From contig JACEUQ010000001.1 in NCBI GenBank assembly GCA_024998815.1, forward strand, positions 620,001-684,000: a stretch of 64,000 nucleotides of DNA, in the 5' to 3' direction. Source of the DNA: Opitutus sp. (lineage in GTDB: Bacteria > Verrucomicrobiota > Verrucomicrobiia > Opitutales > Opitutaceae). This document shows, piece by piece, positions 1 through 8,598 of this stretch (within the stretch, counting starts at the first letter, position 1; each line of letters opens with the position of its first letter). The position numbers and the translations under genes were made by a program. Under the pieces are notes generated by a model. It was not told the origin of the DNA. It saw nothing but the letters and a program-made list of their open reading frames with translations, and searched no databases.

Positions 1-722
1 GCGTTGCCCGGGCCGATCAACTCAACGACCGCCGTGGGCAGGTTGCGCTCGTTCTGCTTATAGGTCATCGCCATCGGCATAACCACCAGCTTGGCCCCGA
101 TGTCGCGGGTGGCCGGCGGGGGCGTGCTGACGTTGCCCAATTGTTCGCGCATCTGAATCGTTGCATTCGGGTAGTAGCTGCGGGAGACCACTCGGAAGGG
201 CAGGCGCTCGTGCTGGATCGGCTCGTTTTTAAGCAGGTGTTCGGCGGGGATGGCGACCACTTGGTCCCACTGCGGATCGGTGACGTCGGTGATGGCCAGC
301 TCGTTGTCACGGTAGCTTTCCGAGTAGTTGCGCGTCTGACCTTGATCGAGGCGCAGCTGGAACTCTTCCTGCCACAGGCCGGTGAGCAGTTCGCCCACGA
401 GCAAAATGATCAGGCCGGCGTGGGTGAGGAAAATACCGGATTTTTTCCAGCTAAACTTGAATCGGTACAGGTGCGAGGCGACCAGGTTGAGCAGGAGCAG
501 GCCGCCGATGAAGTAGCCGCCCGGAAACACCGGCACGGGGAAACCTTTGATGTCCCAGAGCACAAAAAAGGTGCGGAAATATTTCTCCTGCACCGCCCAA
601 ATGCCCAGGTTCACTTGGTCGAGGGTGGCCGCGAAGATCAGCACGATCGACAGCGCCAGCAGGACGACCGTCACTTGCAACGAGGTGAAAAACTTCACGA
701 ACGAATTCCAGATGTCGCACAT
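1..722 (-). CDS. ResB-like cytochrome c biogenesis protein, C-terminus cut by window edge
   Basis: About 240 residues are readable before the gene runs off the left edge. The protein starts MCDIWNSFVKFF and has membrane segments near residues 15-33, 70-84 and 96-113. The third carries a histidine in LTHAGLIILL, and a periplasmic-type domain follows. This matches the N-terminal half of the ResB/Ccs1 family, which with a CcsA partner delivers and attaches haem to c-type cytochromes on the outer face of the inner membrane. The start lies 3 bp after the stop of the upstream gene, so the two are probably co-transcribed. A ccsA partner would be expected just beyond the left edge. The family call rests on membrane topology and motif style, not a search. 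Confidence 0.72.
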   Translation of the reverse strand, partial: MCDIWNSFVKFFTSLQVTVVLLALSIVLIFAATLDQVNLGIWAVQEKYFRTFFVLWDIKGFPVPVFPGGYFIGGLLLLNLVASHLYRFKFSWKKSGIFLTHAGLIILLVGELLTGLWQEEFQLRLDQGQTRNYSESYRDNELAITDVTDPQWDQVVAIPAEHLLKNEPIQHERLPFRVVSRSYYPNATIQMREQLGNVSTPPPATRDIGAKLVVMPMAMTYKQNERNLPTAVVELIGPGN

Positions 723-725
723 GGC

Positions 726-1418
726 TCAGTTGGTTTTGAGGGTTTGAAGAAAGCCGATGAAGTCGGTTTTTTTGGCGGCCACAAAGGCGTCGGGACCGGT
801 TAACTTAAAGAACCAGGTCGAGCCCTTGACCGGCACGATGGCGCCGAGGACGCGTTTGCGCTCGGGGGCCTCGGGGCCGACGAGTTCGACCAGTTCCACG
901 TGAAGGGTGTTGATGTCGAGGTGGGTCAAGGTGCTGTGCAAGGCTGCGGCATCGACGGGGGCGAGTTGGAGCTGGCCGCGCCAGCGGTTCACGTTGGCGA
1001 GCAGGCCGCCGACGTCGCCGGGGAATGCGGTGACGGCGAGTTCAGCCTGTTCGCCGGCCGAGGCGCCTGTGAGGATGAAGGTGGCCTTGCGCATGGCGGA
1101 GGCGGGGCGGGTTTGCCAGGCGGCGGGGGCAGTCCACGAGAGATCGGCGCCGCTGGCGGTGGGGACGGCCGTGGAGGCCATGTCGGTGCCGCCGGGAGCG
1201 GTGGCAGGGCCGGAGCCGGGAGCCGGGGCAGCACTGGAGTTAACCGGCGGAATGCCCAGGCCGGCGTGGGGATCGTTCGCCGGCGCGGGAGTGGCGGCAG
1301 CTGCAGGGGGGCCGGCCTCCTTGGGGGTTTTATAGGTGACGATCTTGGCTTCGCGGCAGGCCGGGGCGGTCAGGAGCACCACGCAGACCGGTATAAAGTG
1401 GAGGAGACGTGACGACAT
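726..1418 (-). CDS. Exported Pro/Ala-rich protein of unknown function
   Basis: A 230-residue protein that starts at MSSRLLHF. A longer in-frame start at 1511 exists but would add a second hydrophobic stretch and overlap the divergent gene. Residues 1-20 look like a signal sequence ending in TAPAC, a weak lipobox that would make it a lipoprotein. A low-complexity Pro/Ala/Gly linker follows (about residues 35-85), then a folded C-terminal domain with no motif I recognise. It precedes the ResB-like gene by 3 bp, so a role in cytochrome c maturation or respiratory assembly is possible, from context only. Confidence 0.6.
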   Translation of the reverse strand: MSSRLLHFIPVCVVLLTAPACREAKIVTYKTPKEAGPPAAAATPAPANDPHAGLGIPPVNSSAAPAPGSGPATAPGGTDMASTAVPTASGADLSWTAPAAWQTRPASAMRKATFILTGASAGEQAELAVTAFPGDVGGLLANVNRWRGQLQLAPVDAAALHSTLTHLDINTLHVELVELVGPEAPERKRVLGAIVPVKGSTWFFKLTGPDAFVAAKKTDFIGFLQTLKTN

Positions 1419-1522
1419 AAGTATCGCGATTCCGATAGGCGTTAAAAAAACTGCAACCCAAACTGGTCGGATATTTTTCCCCAGCCTTGAGCTTTGCAGG
1501 TGGAGCCGCACAGTCGGCCGCC

Positions 1523-3199
1523 ATGCAATTGTTACCCCTAGGAGATTGCGCCATTTTGGTGGTGCTCACAGCGAAAACCCATGCCGCCGCGTTGGATGCG
1601 GTTGAGCGTTTGGCTTGGGCCTTGAATAACGACCCGCTTGTGGGTGTTTCCGACATCGTGCCTGCGTACACCACGGTGGTGGTGCATTATGATCCGGTTA
1701 AAGTGCCCCCCGGGCAGGGCGCCCCCTTTGAACGAGTGGAACGGTGGATCCAGGCCGCGCCCTCCGTGCCCTTGGCGACCAAACGACCGGCTGCGCGCGA
1801 GGTGGTCATTCCCGTGTGTTATGGCGGCGAATACGGGCCGGATTTGGCGGGCGTGGCGCAACATACCCGGTTAACCGAAGACGAGGTCATCCGGCTCCAC
1901 TCCAAGGGCGTTTACCGGGTCGCTGCGGTGGGCTTTTCGCCCGGTTTTCCCTACCTGTTGGGCATGGCCCAAAAACTGGCGACGCCACGTTTGCCCACGC
2001 CGCGTATGGCGGTGCCGGCGGGCAGTGTGGGTATCGGCGGGGTGCAAACCGGCGTTTATCCCTCGGCCACTCCAGGCGGTTGGGTGCTGATCGGGCGCAC
2101 CCCGGTTCGCCTATTCCGGCCCGAGGACGAGGCCGAGCCCACGTTGTTGAAACAGGGCGATACGGTTAAATTCACCGCTATCACGCCCCAGCAGGCAGCG
2201 AAACAGATGGAGCGCGTCGCGCCCTTGATTACCCCGAAGGTTTCCAAACAATCCGCCGCCTTCGAGGTGATCAAGGCAGGTATGTTGACCACGGTGCAAG
2301 ATCTCGGCCGCCCCGGACGTCAGCATCAGGGCATCTCGGTTGGCGGGCCGATGGATCGTACGGCCGCCCGCGTGGCGAACGTGCTGCTCGGTAATGACGA
2401 AAATGAGCCGTTGCTCGAACTCACGGTCAACGGGCCTGAGTTGCTGTTTTTACGCGACAGCTGGATCGCGGTCACCGGCGCCGAAGTCCGCGGTGTGCCG
2501 GGCTGGCGGCCGTGGAAGGTGGACGCGGGGCAAATCGTCGCGTTAACCGAATTGGTGCGCGGGGCCCGCGCCTACCTGGCGATTGCGGGCGGGTTGGAGG
2601 TGGCGCGGGTGTTGGGCGGCACGGGCACTATGCTAAGCACGGGCGTGGGTGGCTGGAATGGGCGGGCGCTGAAAACCGGCGACCGACTTGGTGTGCGGCC
2701 GGGCTTATTGGAAATGGAAGGACGTTGGAGCGCGTCGGCGGAGTTTCGCGCCACGAGCGCAGGCGAGGTTACGGTGCGCTTCATTGCCGGGCCGCAGTGG
2801 GAGTGGTTTTCGGCGCCTAGCCGTCGGGCGCTGTTGGCCGAGCCCTTTAAAATTACCGCCAAGTCGGATCGTATGGGGCTGCGCTTGAATGGTCCTGAAT
2901 TGGGTTTGGAGTCACCGTCACGGGAATTGTTGTCGGAGGGCATCGCTTTTGGCTCGGTGCAAGTGCCTCCCGATGGCCGGCCCATCGTGCTCATGGCCGA
3001 CCGGCAGACGGTCGGCGGTTACCCCAAAATCGCGCAGGTGATCGCCGTGGACTTGGCCAAGTTGGCGCAGGCGCGCACGGGCGACACGGTGCGGTTTGAA
3101 GAAGTGACGCTGGAGGAGGCGCAGGCGCTGTACCTTGAGCAGGAGCATTCGCTCGCGATGCTGGCGTCGGGGGTTCGCGCCAAGGTCAAACGGTCCTGA
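1523..3199 (+). CDS. pxpBC: 5-oxoprolinase subunits B and C fused (PxpB-PxpC)
   Basis: A 558-residue protein joining two families that are usually separate. Residues 1 to about 235 are the KipI/PxpB (allophanate hydrolase subunit 1-like) domain, with the conserved SPGFPYLLG stretch and the following glycine-rich GSVGIGGVQTG. Residues 250 to about 550 are the KipA/PxpC (subunit 2-like) domain, opening with TVQDLGRPGRQHQG. With PxpA it forms the ATP-dependent 5-oxoprolinase that opens pyroglutamate to glutamate, a damage-clearing reaction. I chose the ATG at 1523 because the family begins close to MQLLPLGD; the earlier in-frame ATG at 1487 would run into the divergent promoter region. pxpA follows after 2 bp. 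Confidence 0.9.
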   Translation: MQLLPLGDCAILVVLTAKTHAAALDAVERLAWALNNDPLVGVSDIVPAYTTVVVHYDPVKVPPGQGAPFERVERWIQAAPSVPLATKRPAAREVVIPVCYGGEYGPDLAGVAQHTRLTEDEVIRLHSKGVYRVAAVGFSPGFPYLLGMAQKLATPRLPTPRMAVPAGSVGIGGVQTGVYPSATPGGWVLIGRTPVRLFRPEDEAEPTLLKQGDTVKFTAITPQQAAKQMERVAPLITPKVSKQSAAFEVIKAGMLTTVQDLGRPGRQHQGISVGGPMDRTAARVANVLLGNDENEPLLELTVNGPELLFLRDSWIAVTGAEVRGVPGWRPWKVDAGQIVALTELVRGARAYLAIAGGLEVARVLGGTGTMLSTGVGGWNGRALKTGDRLGVRPGLLEMEGRWSASAEFRATSAGEVTVRFIAGPQWEWFSAPSRRALLAEPFKITAKSDRMGLRLNGPELGLESPSRELLSEGIAFGSVQVPPDGRPIVLMADRQTVGGYPKIAQVIAVDLAKLAQARTGDTVRFEEVTLEEAQALYLEQEHSLAMLASGVRAKVKRS

Positions 3200-3201
3200 C
3201 G

Positions 3202-3948
3202 ATGGCTTCGGTGGTCGACCTGAATTGCGATCTCGGTGAAGGCGGGGGCGATGACGCGGCGCTGCTGCCGTTGATCACTTCGGCCAACATCGCGTGCGGC
3301 GCCCACGCGGGCGACACCGCCATGATGCGGGCGACGGTGCGCGCGGCGCGGCAGCACGGCTTGGCCATCGGTGCGCATCCCGGGTTTGCCGATCGGGAGT
3401 TTTTTGGCCGCCGTGAGCTGGCGTTACCTCCCGCCGAAATCGACGCTCTGGTGTACGCGCAAGTCGTGGAATTGCGTGCGATCGCCATTAATGAGGGTGC
3501 TAAGCTCACGCACGTGAAGCCGCATGGGGCTTTGTATAATTTAGCTGCGCGGGATGTCGCCGTAGCGCATGCTGTGGCCGCTGCGGTGGCGCGGGTGGAT
3601 GCGGGTCTATGGCTGTACGGACTGGCGGGCGGGCAACTGCTCGCGGCGGGACGTTCGCACGGCCTACGGGTGGCGGCCGAGGTGTTTGCCGACCGCACGT
3701 ATCTGGCCGATGGCTCGCTCACGCCCCGCGATCGTCCGGGCGCGGTGATCGTAAATAGAGATGACGCGGTGACTCAGGTGCTGCGCCTGCTCTGGGAGGG
3801 GCGGGTGCGAGCGGTTACGGGCGAGGATGTGATCATCGCTGCCGACACCGTTTGCCTACATGGCGACGGGGCGGGCGCTGCGGTATTCGCCCGTGGGTTA
3901 CGCGCGGGGTTGCTTGGAGCAGGCGTGCAGTTGCACGCTTTGGGTTAG
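3202..3948 (+). CDS. pxpA: 5-oxoprolinase subunit A (LamB/YcsF family)
   Basis: A 248-residue protein of normal length for the family. It opens with VDLNCDLGEG and contains NIACGAHAGD, a GAHPGFAD stretch, THVKPHGALYN and CLHGDGAGA, the hallmark metal/substrate loops of LamB/YcsF proteins. PxpA works with PxpB and PxpC to hydrolyse 5-oxoproline in the cytoplasm using ATP. The gene follows the pxpBC fusion after 2 bp, so translational coupling is likely. Finding all three subunits together makes the oxoprolinase assignment firmer than either gene alone. Confidence 0.93.
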   Translation: MASVVDLNCDLGEGGGDDAALLPLITSANIACGAHAGDTAMMRATVRAARQHGLAIGAHPGFADREFFGRRELALPPAEIDALVYAQVVELRAIAINEGAKLTHVKPHGALYNLAARDVAVAHAVAAAVARVDAGLWLYGLAGGQLLAAGRSHGLRVAAEVFADRTYLADGSLTPRDRPGAVIVNRDDAVTQVLRLLWEGRVRAVTGEDVIIAADTVCLHGDGAGAAVFARGLRAGLLGAGVQLHALG

Positions 3949-4074
3949 GCACAATGCCTATACGTCATAACCAAAATAGAACTGATGATGAATTACGCTC
4001 GACTGCGGAGTTCAGCATTAAGGCCGTCGATCGATTCAACTAAGGCACGCGCCAAGTCAGGCGGGTGTGCGCAC

Positions 4075-5124
4075 TCAACGGGTTTTTGCCGTGGTGATGG
4101 CCAAGCCATAGGCGCGAACGCCTTGGGCCAAAGCCTCAGCCAAAGCGGCGCGGTAGGCGGGAGCGGCGATCCGGCGGGCTTCGTCGTTGTTGGACAAATA
4201 ACCGGCTTCGATCAGAACCCCTGGACTATCGACCATTCTTAGCACGGCGAAACGGGCCCGCTTAAATCCACGGTCTTCTGCGTGGAGCGCGTCGATGACC
4301 TGGTTGTGCATGTGATAACCCAGAAGAGCATTCCAGGGGTCGTAGCGATTGCCTGGGTTCCGGACGTTGTCGCTGGCATCGCGTTTCGCGCTACTGGTGG
4401 ATCGCTGGTATTGCGGGGTCATCACATAAGTCTCTGAACCACGCACGGTGGGTGAGCCGGCAACTGCGTTAAAATGAATGCTGATGAAGAGGTCGGCGCC
4501 TGCCTTGTTGGCGATCTCGGCGCGTCGGGGCAGCTCGATAAAGCGGTCGTCGGTGCGCGTCATGACTACCTTGTAGCCTTGTTGAACCAAGAGCGCGCGT
4601 AAGCGCATGGCTACGTCGAGAGTGAAAATTTTCTCGTCCAGTTTAAATGCCTTGTTTTGGGTCCCGGTATCCTGGCCGCCATGACCAGCATCAATCGCGA
4701 TTACGCGCAGCGCCGGCGGTGCTGGGCTGGCCACTGAGGACGGACTGAGAAGCGGAAGGAAGAGCTTTTCGGCGTCAATACGGCTGATGTAAATCGTGCC
4801 GTCACGCTCCACCGCAGGTTCACCCATGAGCACGCGCAGTCCGTTGATGTTAACATCGCGTTTATCGTCCTCGAGTTCGATACGGGACACGCTGGATTGC
4901 ATGCGCATCGATTGGCCTCGCTCGATCCACGTCGCTTTTAAGCCGAGACGGGCGAAAAAGGCGCGGGCGTCCAGATAGCTGACACCTGCAACCTGGATGG
5001 TGTTTCCGCTGCCGCTGATGGTCGTTTTGCTCGCTGCGTTGCCAGCCAGAGCGGATGAGCCCATCAACAAAATGAGCGCGGCAAAAGCCGCGCTCATGAG
5101 GGAAGTATGCCGTAACCGAACCAT
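4075..5124 (-). CDS. N-acetylmuramoyl-L-alanine amidase (Amidase_3)
   Basis: A 349-residue exported cell-wall hydrolase. Residues 1-28 form a clear signal peptide ending around SSALA. Residues 35-100 resemble the copper-amine-oxidase/AMIN-like N-terminal domain often found before these enzymes. Residues 135-340 are the zinc amidase domain: the His of DAGHGG, the Glu of DEKIF, the His of SIHFNAV and the catalytic Glu of IEAGYLSN are all present. It should cut the amide bond between N-acetylmuramic acid and the stem peptide in the periplasm during growth or daughter-cell separation. It lies 14 bp downstream of infC on the same strand, so read-through from infC is likely. Confidence 0.9.
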   Translation of the reverse strand: MVRLRHTSLMSAAFAALILLMGSSALAGNAASKTTISGSGNTIQVAGVSYLDARAFFARLGLKATWIERGQSMRMQSSVSRIELEDDKRDVNINGLRVLMGEPAVERDGTIYISRIDAEKLFLPLLSPSSVASPAPPALRVIAIDAGHGGQDTGTQNKAFKLDEKIFTLDVAMRLRALLVQQGYKVVMTRTDDRFIELPRRAEIANKAGADLFISIHFNAVAGSPTVRGSETYVMTPQYQRSTSSAKRDASDNVRNPGNRYDPWNALLGYHMHNQVIDALHAEDRGFKRARFAVLRMVDSPGVLIEAGYLSNNDEARRIAAPAYRAALAEALAQGVRAYGLAITTAKTR

Positions 5125-5138
5125 GCCCGGCTACTGGC

Positions 5139-5822
5139 TCAGGCCTTTGCCGGAACCTCGTCGTCGTTGGACTCTTCGTGTCCGTGGTCGGAACCGGTGT
5201 CGTCGATCGCTTGTTCGTCGGTCTCGAGGGTGTATTTCCGCTTGCGCTTATTTGCGGGTAAGGGAGTCAACATGACGTTGATCTGCTTGCCCATCAGGCG
5301 CGGGGTGGAATCGGGATGGCCCATGCCTTCGAGTTCGGCGAGTGCCTTCATCATGACGCCAAAGCCAATCTCGGTGTGCGCCATTTCGCGGCCGCGGAAC
5401 TTCAGGCGAAGCTTCACCTTGTTGCCGTGATCGAGGAATTCCTCGGCGTGACGGATTTTGGTGAGGAAATCACCGCCTGCGATACGCGGCGTGAACTCGA
5501 TTTCCTTGAGCTTGGTGGCGGTTGTCTTGGCGTGGCTCGCCTTCTTTTGCTCTTCGTAAATGTATTTGCCGAAATCCATGATGCGGCAGACAGGAGGCTT
5601 GGCGGTCGCCGCCATCTCGACGAGGTCGAGATTGAACTGCTGCGCCAAGGCCAAGGCACGCTCAGTCTGCATAATGCCGAGCTGTTTGCCTTCAGGGCTG
5701 ATGACGCGAATTTCGGGCTCTTTGATCCGCGAGTTACGGCGGATGTGTGCAAAAGGGTCGTTGTTACGACGCTGAAAGTAACCGGGGCGGTTGCCGCCCG
5801 AGGAGGGGAACGAGTTGGCCAT
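5139..5822 (-). CDS. infC: Translation initiation factor IF-3
   Basis: A 227-residue IF-3. The N-terminal domain begins at RRNSRIKEPEIRVI, with the linker at about KPPVCRIMDFGKY and the C-terminal domain around LKEIEFTPRIAGGD through KFRGREMAH. IF-3 binds the 30S subunit, prevents premature 50S joining and checks the start codon. It is longer than the usual 180 residues because of an N-terminal basic/Gly leader of about 30 residues and an acidic tail (DDTGSDHGHEESNDDE). I placed the start at the ATG at 5822; an in-frame ATG at 5888 would add 22 residues unlike the family. No clear Shine-Dalgarno sequence is seen. infC genes often use unusual starts, so the exact start is uncertain. Confidence 0.9.
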   Translation of the reverse strand: MANSFPSSGGNRPGYFQRRNNDPFAHIRRNSRIKEPEIRVISPEGKQLGIMQTERALALAQQFNLDLVEMAATAKPPVCRIMDFGKYIYEEQKKASHAKTTATKLKEIEFTPRIAGGDFLTKIRHAEEFLDHGNKVKLRLKFRGREMAHTEIGFGVMMKALAELEGMGHPDSTPRLMGKQINVMLTPLPANKRKRKYTLETDEQAIDDTGSDHGHEESNDDEVPAKA

Positions 5823-5991
5823 CAATAAGGAGGTTGCAGGATTAAAGCGGGTGCAGGTTTCTCCCAAGCTTGGATGGAAGACAATCACGAAGTGATTTTA
5901 TCGGGCAAAGACCCCAGCGGTCCTTTTCCGCCGGAGGTTCACCGCAGCCAAGCAACGACCAGGGAATCTGCGCCATCCACACGCCTTTTGC

Positions 5992-7590
5992 TTACCATAC
6001 CAGCAGGCCGCCGGCGAAGGTCAGGCCGGCGCCGACCGAGCAGAAAATGATTTTATCGTCCGGCTTAAAAATCCCCTCTTCAGCCGCCCAACCCAGCGCC
6101 ATCGAAACGGACGCGCCCGAGGTGTTGCCATACTTGGCAATGGTCACGACAAACTTCTCGAAGGGAATTCCCACGCGCTTGCCCACGGCGCGCAGGATGC
6201 GCTCGTTGGCCTGGTGCGGTACGATCCATGAAATATCCGCCGGCGTGAGGCCGTGACGCGTCATGGCGTTTTCGATCTCGTTGGCGAACGCGATCACTGC
6301 GCTCTTGAAGACAGCTCCGCCGTCCATCTGAAGGAAAAAGTCCCCGCGGTCACTGCCGTCGGCGTTGGGCATGAGCTGGCGAGCCCCGCCGCCGGGACGT
6401 TGAATGGCTTCGAACGCCGCCGCATCACCGGAAAGCGCCATGCGATGCAGTCGGTGGCCACCGGGCGCATCAGTGAGGATGGCCGCACCCGCGCCGTCGC
6501 CAAATAGGAAGGCGGTTTCGTGGTCGTTGGGGTTGGTGATTCGCGAAAGCAGCTCGGCGGTGACAACAATGACGTTTTTGGCGGTGCCGCCACGGATAAA
6601 GGCGCGGCCGACTTCCAGGGCGTAGAGCCATCCGGAGCAGGCGGCGTTGACGTCAAAGGCGAGCGCCTTGTTGCAGCCGAGGTGCTTGGCCAACGCACTC
6701 GCCATCGAGGGCACGGGCTGGTCGGGAATAATGGTGGCGAGAATAATGCCGTCGATCTGCGCCGCAGTCATGCCGGCCTGCGTCAGCGCGTGGTTGACGG
6801 CGATGGCGGCCAGACTGGTCGCCGAGGCGTCGGCGTCGGCGTAGCGGCGCTCTTTGATGCCGGTGAGTTTAAGCATCTCCGCCTCGGTGCGGCCGGGGAA
6901 CGCCTTTAAAATCTCGCTGGTGGCGCGGACGTTCTTGGGCACCGCATAACCGATGCCGGCGATGCAAACGGTCTCGGCGGGGGCCGATGTCGGTGCGCAG
7001 CTTTGGGCGCTGAGCGCTGCGAGTCCCGAAGCGGAAGCTGCGGGGCGGTTGGCGAGATAACGGGTGATGTCGTCGCCTGAGACGCGCCCGCCGGGGCCGG
7101 TGGCCTCGATACCGACGATGCTGGCGGGGTCGAGTCCGGCCTCTTGGGCGAGCTTGGCGGCGCGAGGCGTCCATTGGATGCCTGCTGCCGGGGAGGCGTC
7201 TTTTTGGACGGGCGTAGCAATAACTGCGGGAGACGCAACGGGTGCGACTGCTGCTGCAGGAGCGGACTTCGTGGCGGAAACCGCAGTGGCAACGGGCGTG
7301 GCGGCCCCCGCTTTGACCTGAAGATTTTTAAGTGAAATGTCCGTCGTGCTGATGCGCAGGAACGGCGAGCCGCTGGGCAGGATATCTCCCGCTCGGGCTT
7401 GCACCACCTCGATCACGCCGTCGCAAGGCGCCTCGAACTCGAAAACCGATTTGTCGCTCTCCAACTCAGCGATTTTATCACCCTTGGAAATACGCGCGCC
7501 GGCGGCGACCTTGATATCGATAACAGTGAGTTCGCTGACGGTCGCGCCCATGGAGGGAATCGGCACGTCGATGAGGAAGGTGTCCATCAA
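5992..7590 (-). CDS. Lipoyl domain, E3-binding domain and 3-oxoacyl-ACP synthase III in one chain
   Basis: A 532-residue protein with an unusual domain order. Residues 5-80 are a biotinyl/lipoyl domain with the modification lysine at K47 in ESDKS. Residues 95-137 are an Ala/Pro/Val linker typical of E2 subunits. Residues 140-180 are a peripheral subunit-binding (E3-binding) domain ending GPGGRVSGDDITRYL. Residues 207-532 are a complete FabH-type ketosynthase with C318 in NAACSG, H459 in PHQANERI and N489 in YGNTSGAS. The E2 acyltransferase domain that normally follows such an N-terminus is absent and a condensing enzyme takes its place. An acyl group made on the lipoyl arm by a 2-oxoacid dehydrogenase could be condensed directly with malonyl-ACP, but that is inference. 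A second ATG one codon downstream (7587) is an equal start candidate. Confidence 0.9.
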   Translation of the reverse strand: MMDTFLIDVPIPSMGATVSELTVIDIKVAAGARISKGDKIAELESDKSVFEFEAPCDGVIEVVQARAGDILPSGSPFLRISTTDISLKNLQVKAGAATPVATAVSATKSAPAAAVAPVASPAVIATPVQKDASPAAGIQWTPRAAKLAQEAGLDPASIVGIEATGPGGRVSGDDITRYLANRPAASASGLAALSAQSCAPTSAPAETVCIAGIGYAVPKNVRATSEILKAFPGRTEAEMLKLTGIKERRYADADASATSLAAIAVNHALTQAGMTAAQIDGIILATIIPDQPVPSMASALAKHLGCNKALAFDVNAACSGWLYALEVGRAFIRGGTAKNVIVVTAELLSRITNPNDHETAFLFGDGAGAAILTDAPGGHRLHRMALSGDAAAFEAIQRPGGGARQLMPNADGSDRGDFFLQMDGGAVFKSAVIAFANEIENAMTRHGLTPADISWIVPHQANERILRAVGKRVGIPFEKFVVTIAKYGNTSGASVSMALGWAAEEGIFKPDDKIIFCSVGAGLTFAGGLLVW

Positions 7591-7658
7591 AGTTTTGGTT
7601 TTAGGGTGAGGTTGGCGACGGTCTTGAGACGGTCAAAGGAAGGGCCGGTGCAGACCGC

Positions 7659-8456
7659 TTAAGCGCGGGCGAGTTTCCAGAAGGCGAGGCACTTTGCGAG
7701 GAGCGCTTCGAGTTCGGGGAGCGGCACCATGTTGGGACCGTCTGAGAGGGCGTTGTCTGGATCGGGGTGGGTTTCGAGAAAAAGGCCGTCGGCCCCGGCC
7801 GCGAGGGCGGCGAAAGCGAGCGTGGGCACGAACTCGCGCTGACCACCGCTCTTGCCGCCGGCGGCACCGGGAAGTTGAACGCTGTGGGTGGCGTCGAGAA
7901 TCGTTGGATACCCGTTGCGCGCCATGATCGGGAAGGTGCGCATGTCCACCACCAGATTGTTGTAACCGAAGGTGGCGCCGCGCTCGCATTGCCAGATTTC
8001 GGCGGCACCGCCGTGCTTCAATTTTCCAACCACATGCACCATGTCGTTGGGCGAGAGGAATTGGCCCTTCTTCACGTTGACCACCTTGCCGGTGGCAGCG
8101 GCGGCGAGGAGCAAATCGGTCTGGCGGCAAAGGTAGGCGGGGATCTGAAGGACGTCGCAAACCTCGGCGACCGGGGCGCATTGACCGGCGTCATGGACGT
8201 CGGTCACACAGGGCAGCCCGTAGTCTTTTTTAACCAACGCGTGCAGGGCGAGCCCCTCCTCGAGCCCGGTGCCGCGACCACCGGCGATCGACGTGCGGTT
8301 GGCTTTGTCGAAGGAGCCCTTGAACACCAAGTTGAGCTCGGGGTAACGGACGCGCAGCTCGACGAGTTTCTCGGCCACCGAGCGCACGACCTTCTCGTTT
8401 TCGAGTGAGCAAGGACCGGCGAGAACAAGGAGGCGCTTAGGATCGAAAAGTGGCAT
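7659..8456 (-). CDS. kdsA: 3-deoxy-8-phosphooctulonate synthase
   Basis: A 265-residue protein of standard length. It carries LAGPCSLE near the start, the KGSFDKANR motif with the catalytic lysines, [19 protein letters not shown], the [11 protein letters not shown] segment and the C-terminal [11 protein letters not shown]. The enzyme condenses phosphoenolpyruvate with arabinose 5-phosphate to give Kdo 8-phosphate for the LPS inner core, which shows a Gram-negative envelope. It sits between pyrG and the lipoyl-KAS III fusion on the same strand. The ATG at 8456 puts the conserved [12 protein letters not shown] directly at the N-terminus, as usual. Confidence 0.95.
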   Translation of the reverse strand: MPLFDPKRLLVLAGPCSLENEKVVRSVAEKLVELRVRYPELNLVFKGSFDKANRTSIAGGRGTGLEEGLALHALVKKDYGLPCVTDVHDAGQCAPVAEVCDVLQIPAYLCRQTDLLLAAAATGKVVNVKKGQFLSPNDMVHVVGKLKHGGAAEIWQCERGATFGYNNLVVDMRTFPIMARNGYPTILDATHSVQLPGAAGGKSGGQREFVPTLAFAALAAGADGLFLETHPDPDNALSDGPNMVPLPELEALLAKCLAFWKLARA

Positions 8457-8465
8457 GGGGGGAGC

Positions 8466-8598
8466 GGAAGTAGCGAGTAGTGAGTAGCGATTAGTGGGGC
8501 AGTAGCGATTGGAGAGTAGCAGGTAGACGGAATCGGAAGCTAAACCGAGTAGTCGGAGTCCGAGCCTATTCGCTACCCGCTAGTCACTACGCGCTACT
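8466..8598. repeat. Inverted repeat H at the pyrG stop codon
   Basis: Units AGTAGCGAGTAGTGAGTAGCG on the left, in part, and CGCTACCCGCTAGTCACTACG on the right make an imperfect hairpin. The pyrG stop codon (8594-8596) lies in the right arm. Confidence 0.65.

Noticed and set aside
1487-1522. Longer start of pxpBC at 1487
   Set aside because: Adds 12 residues not seen in the family and runs into the region before the divergent gene.
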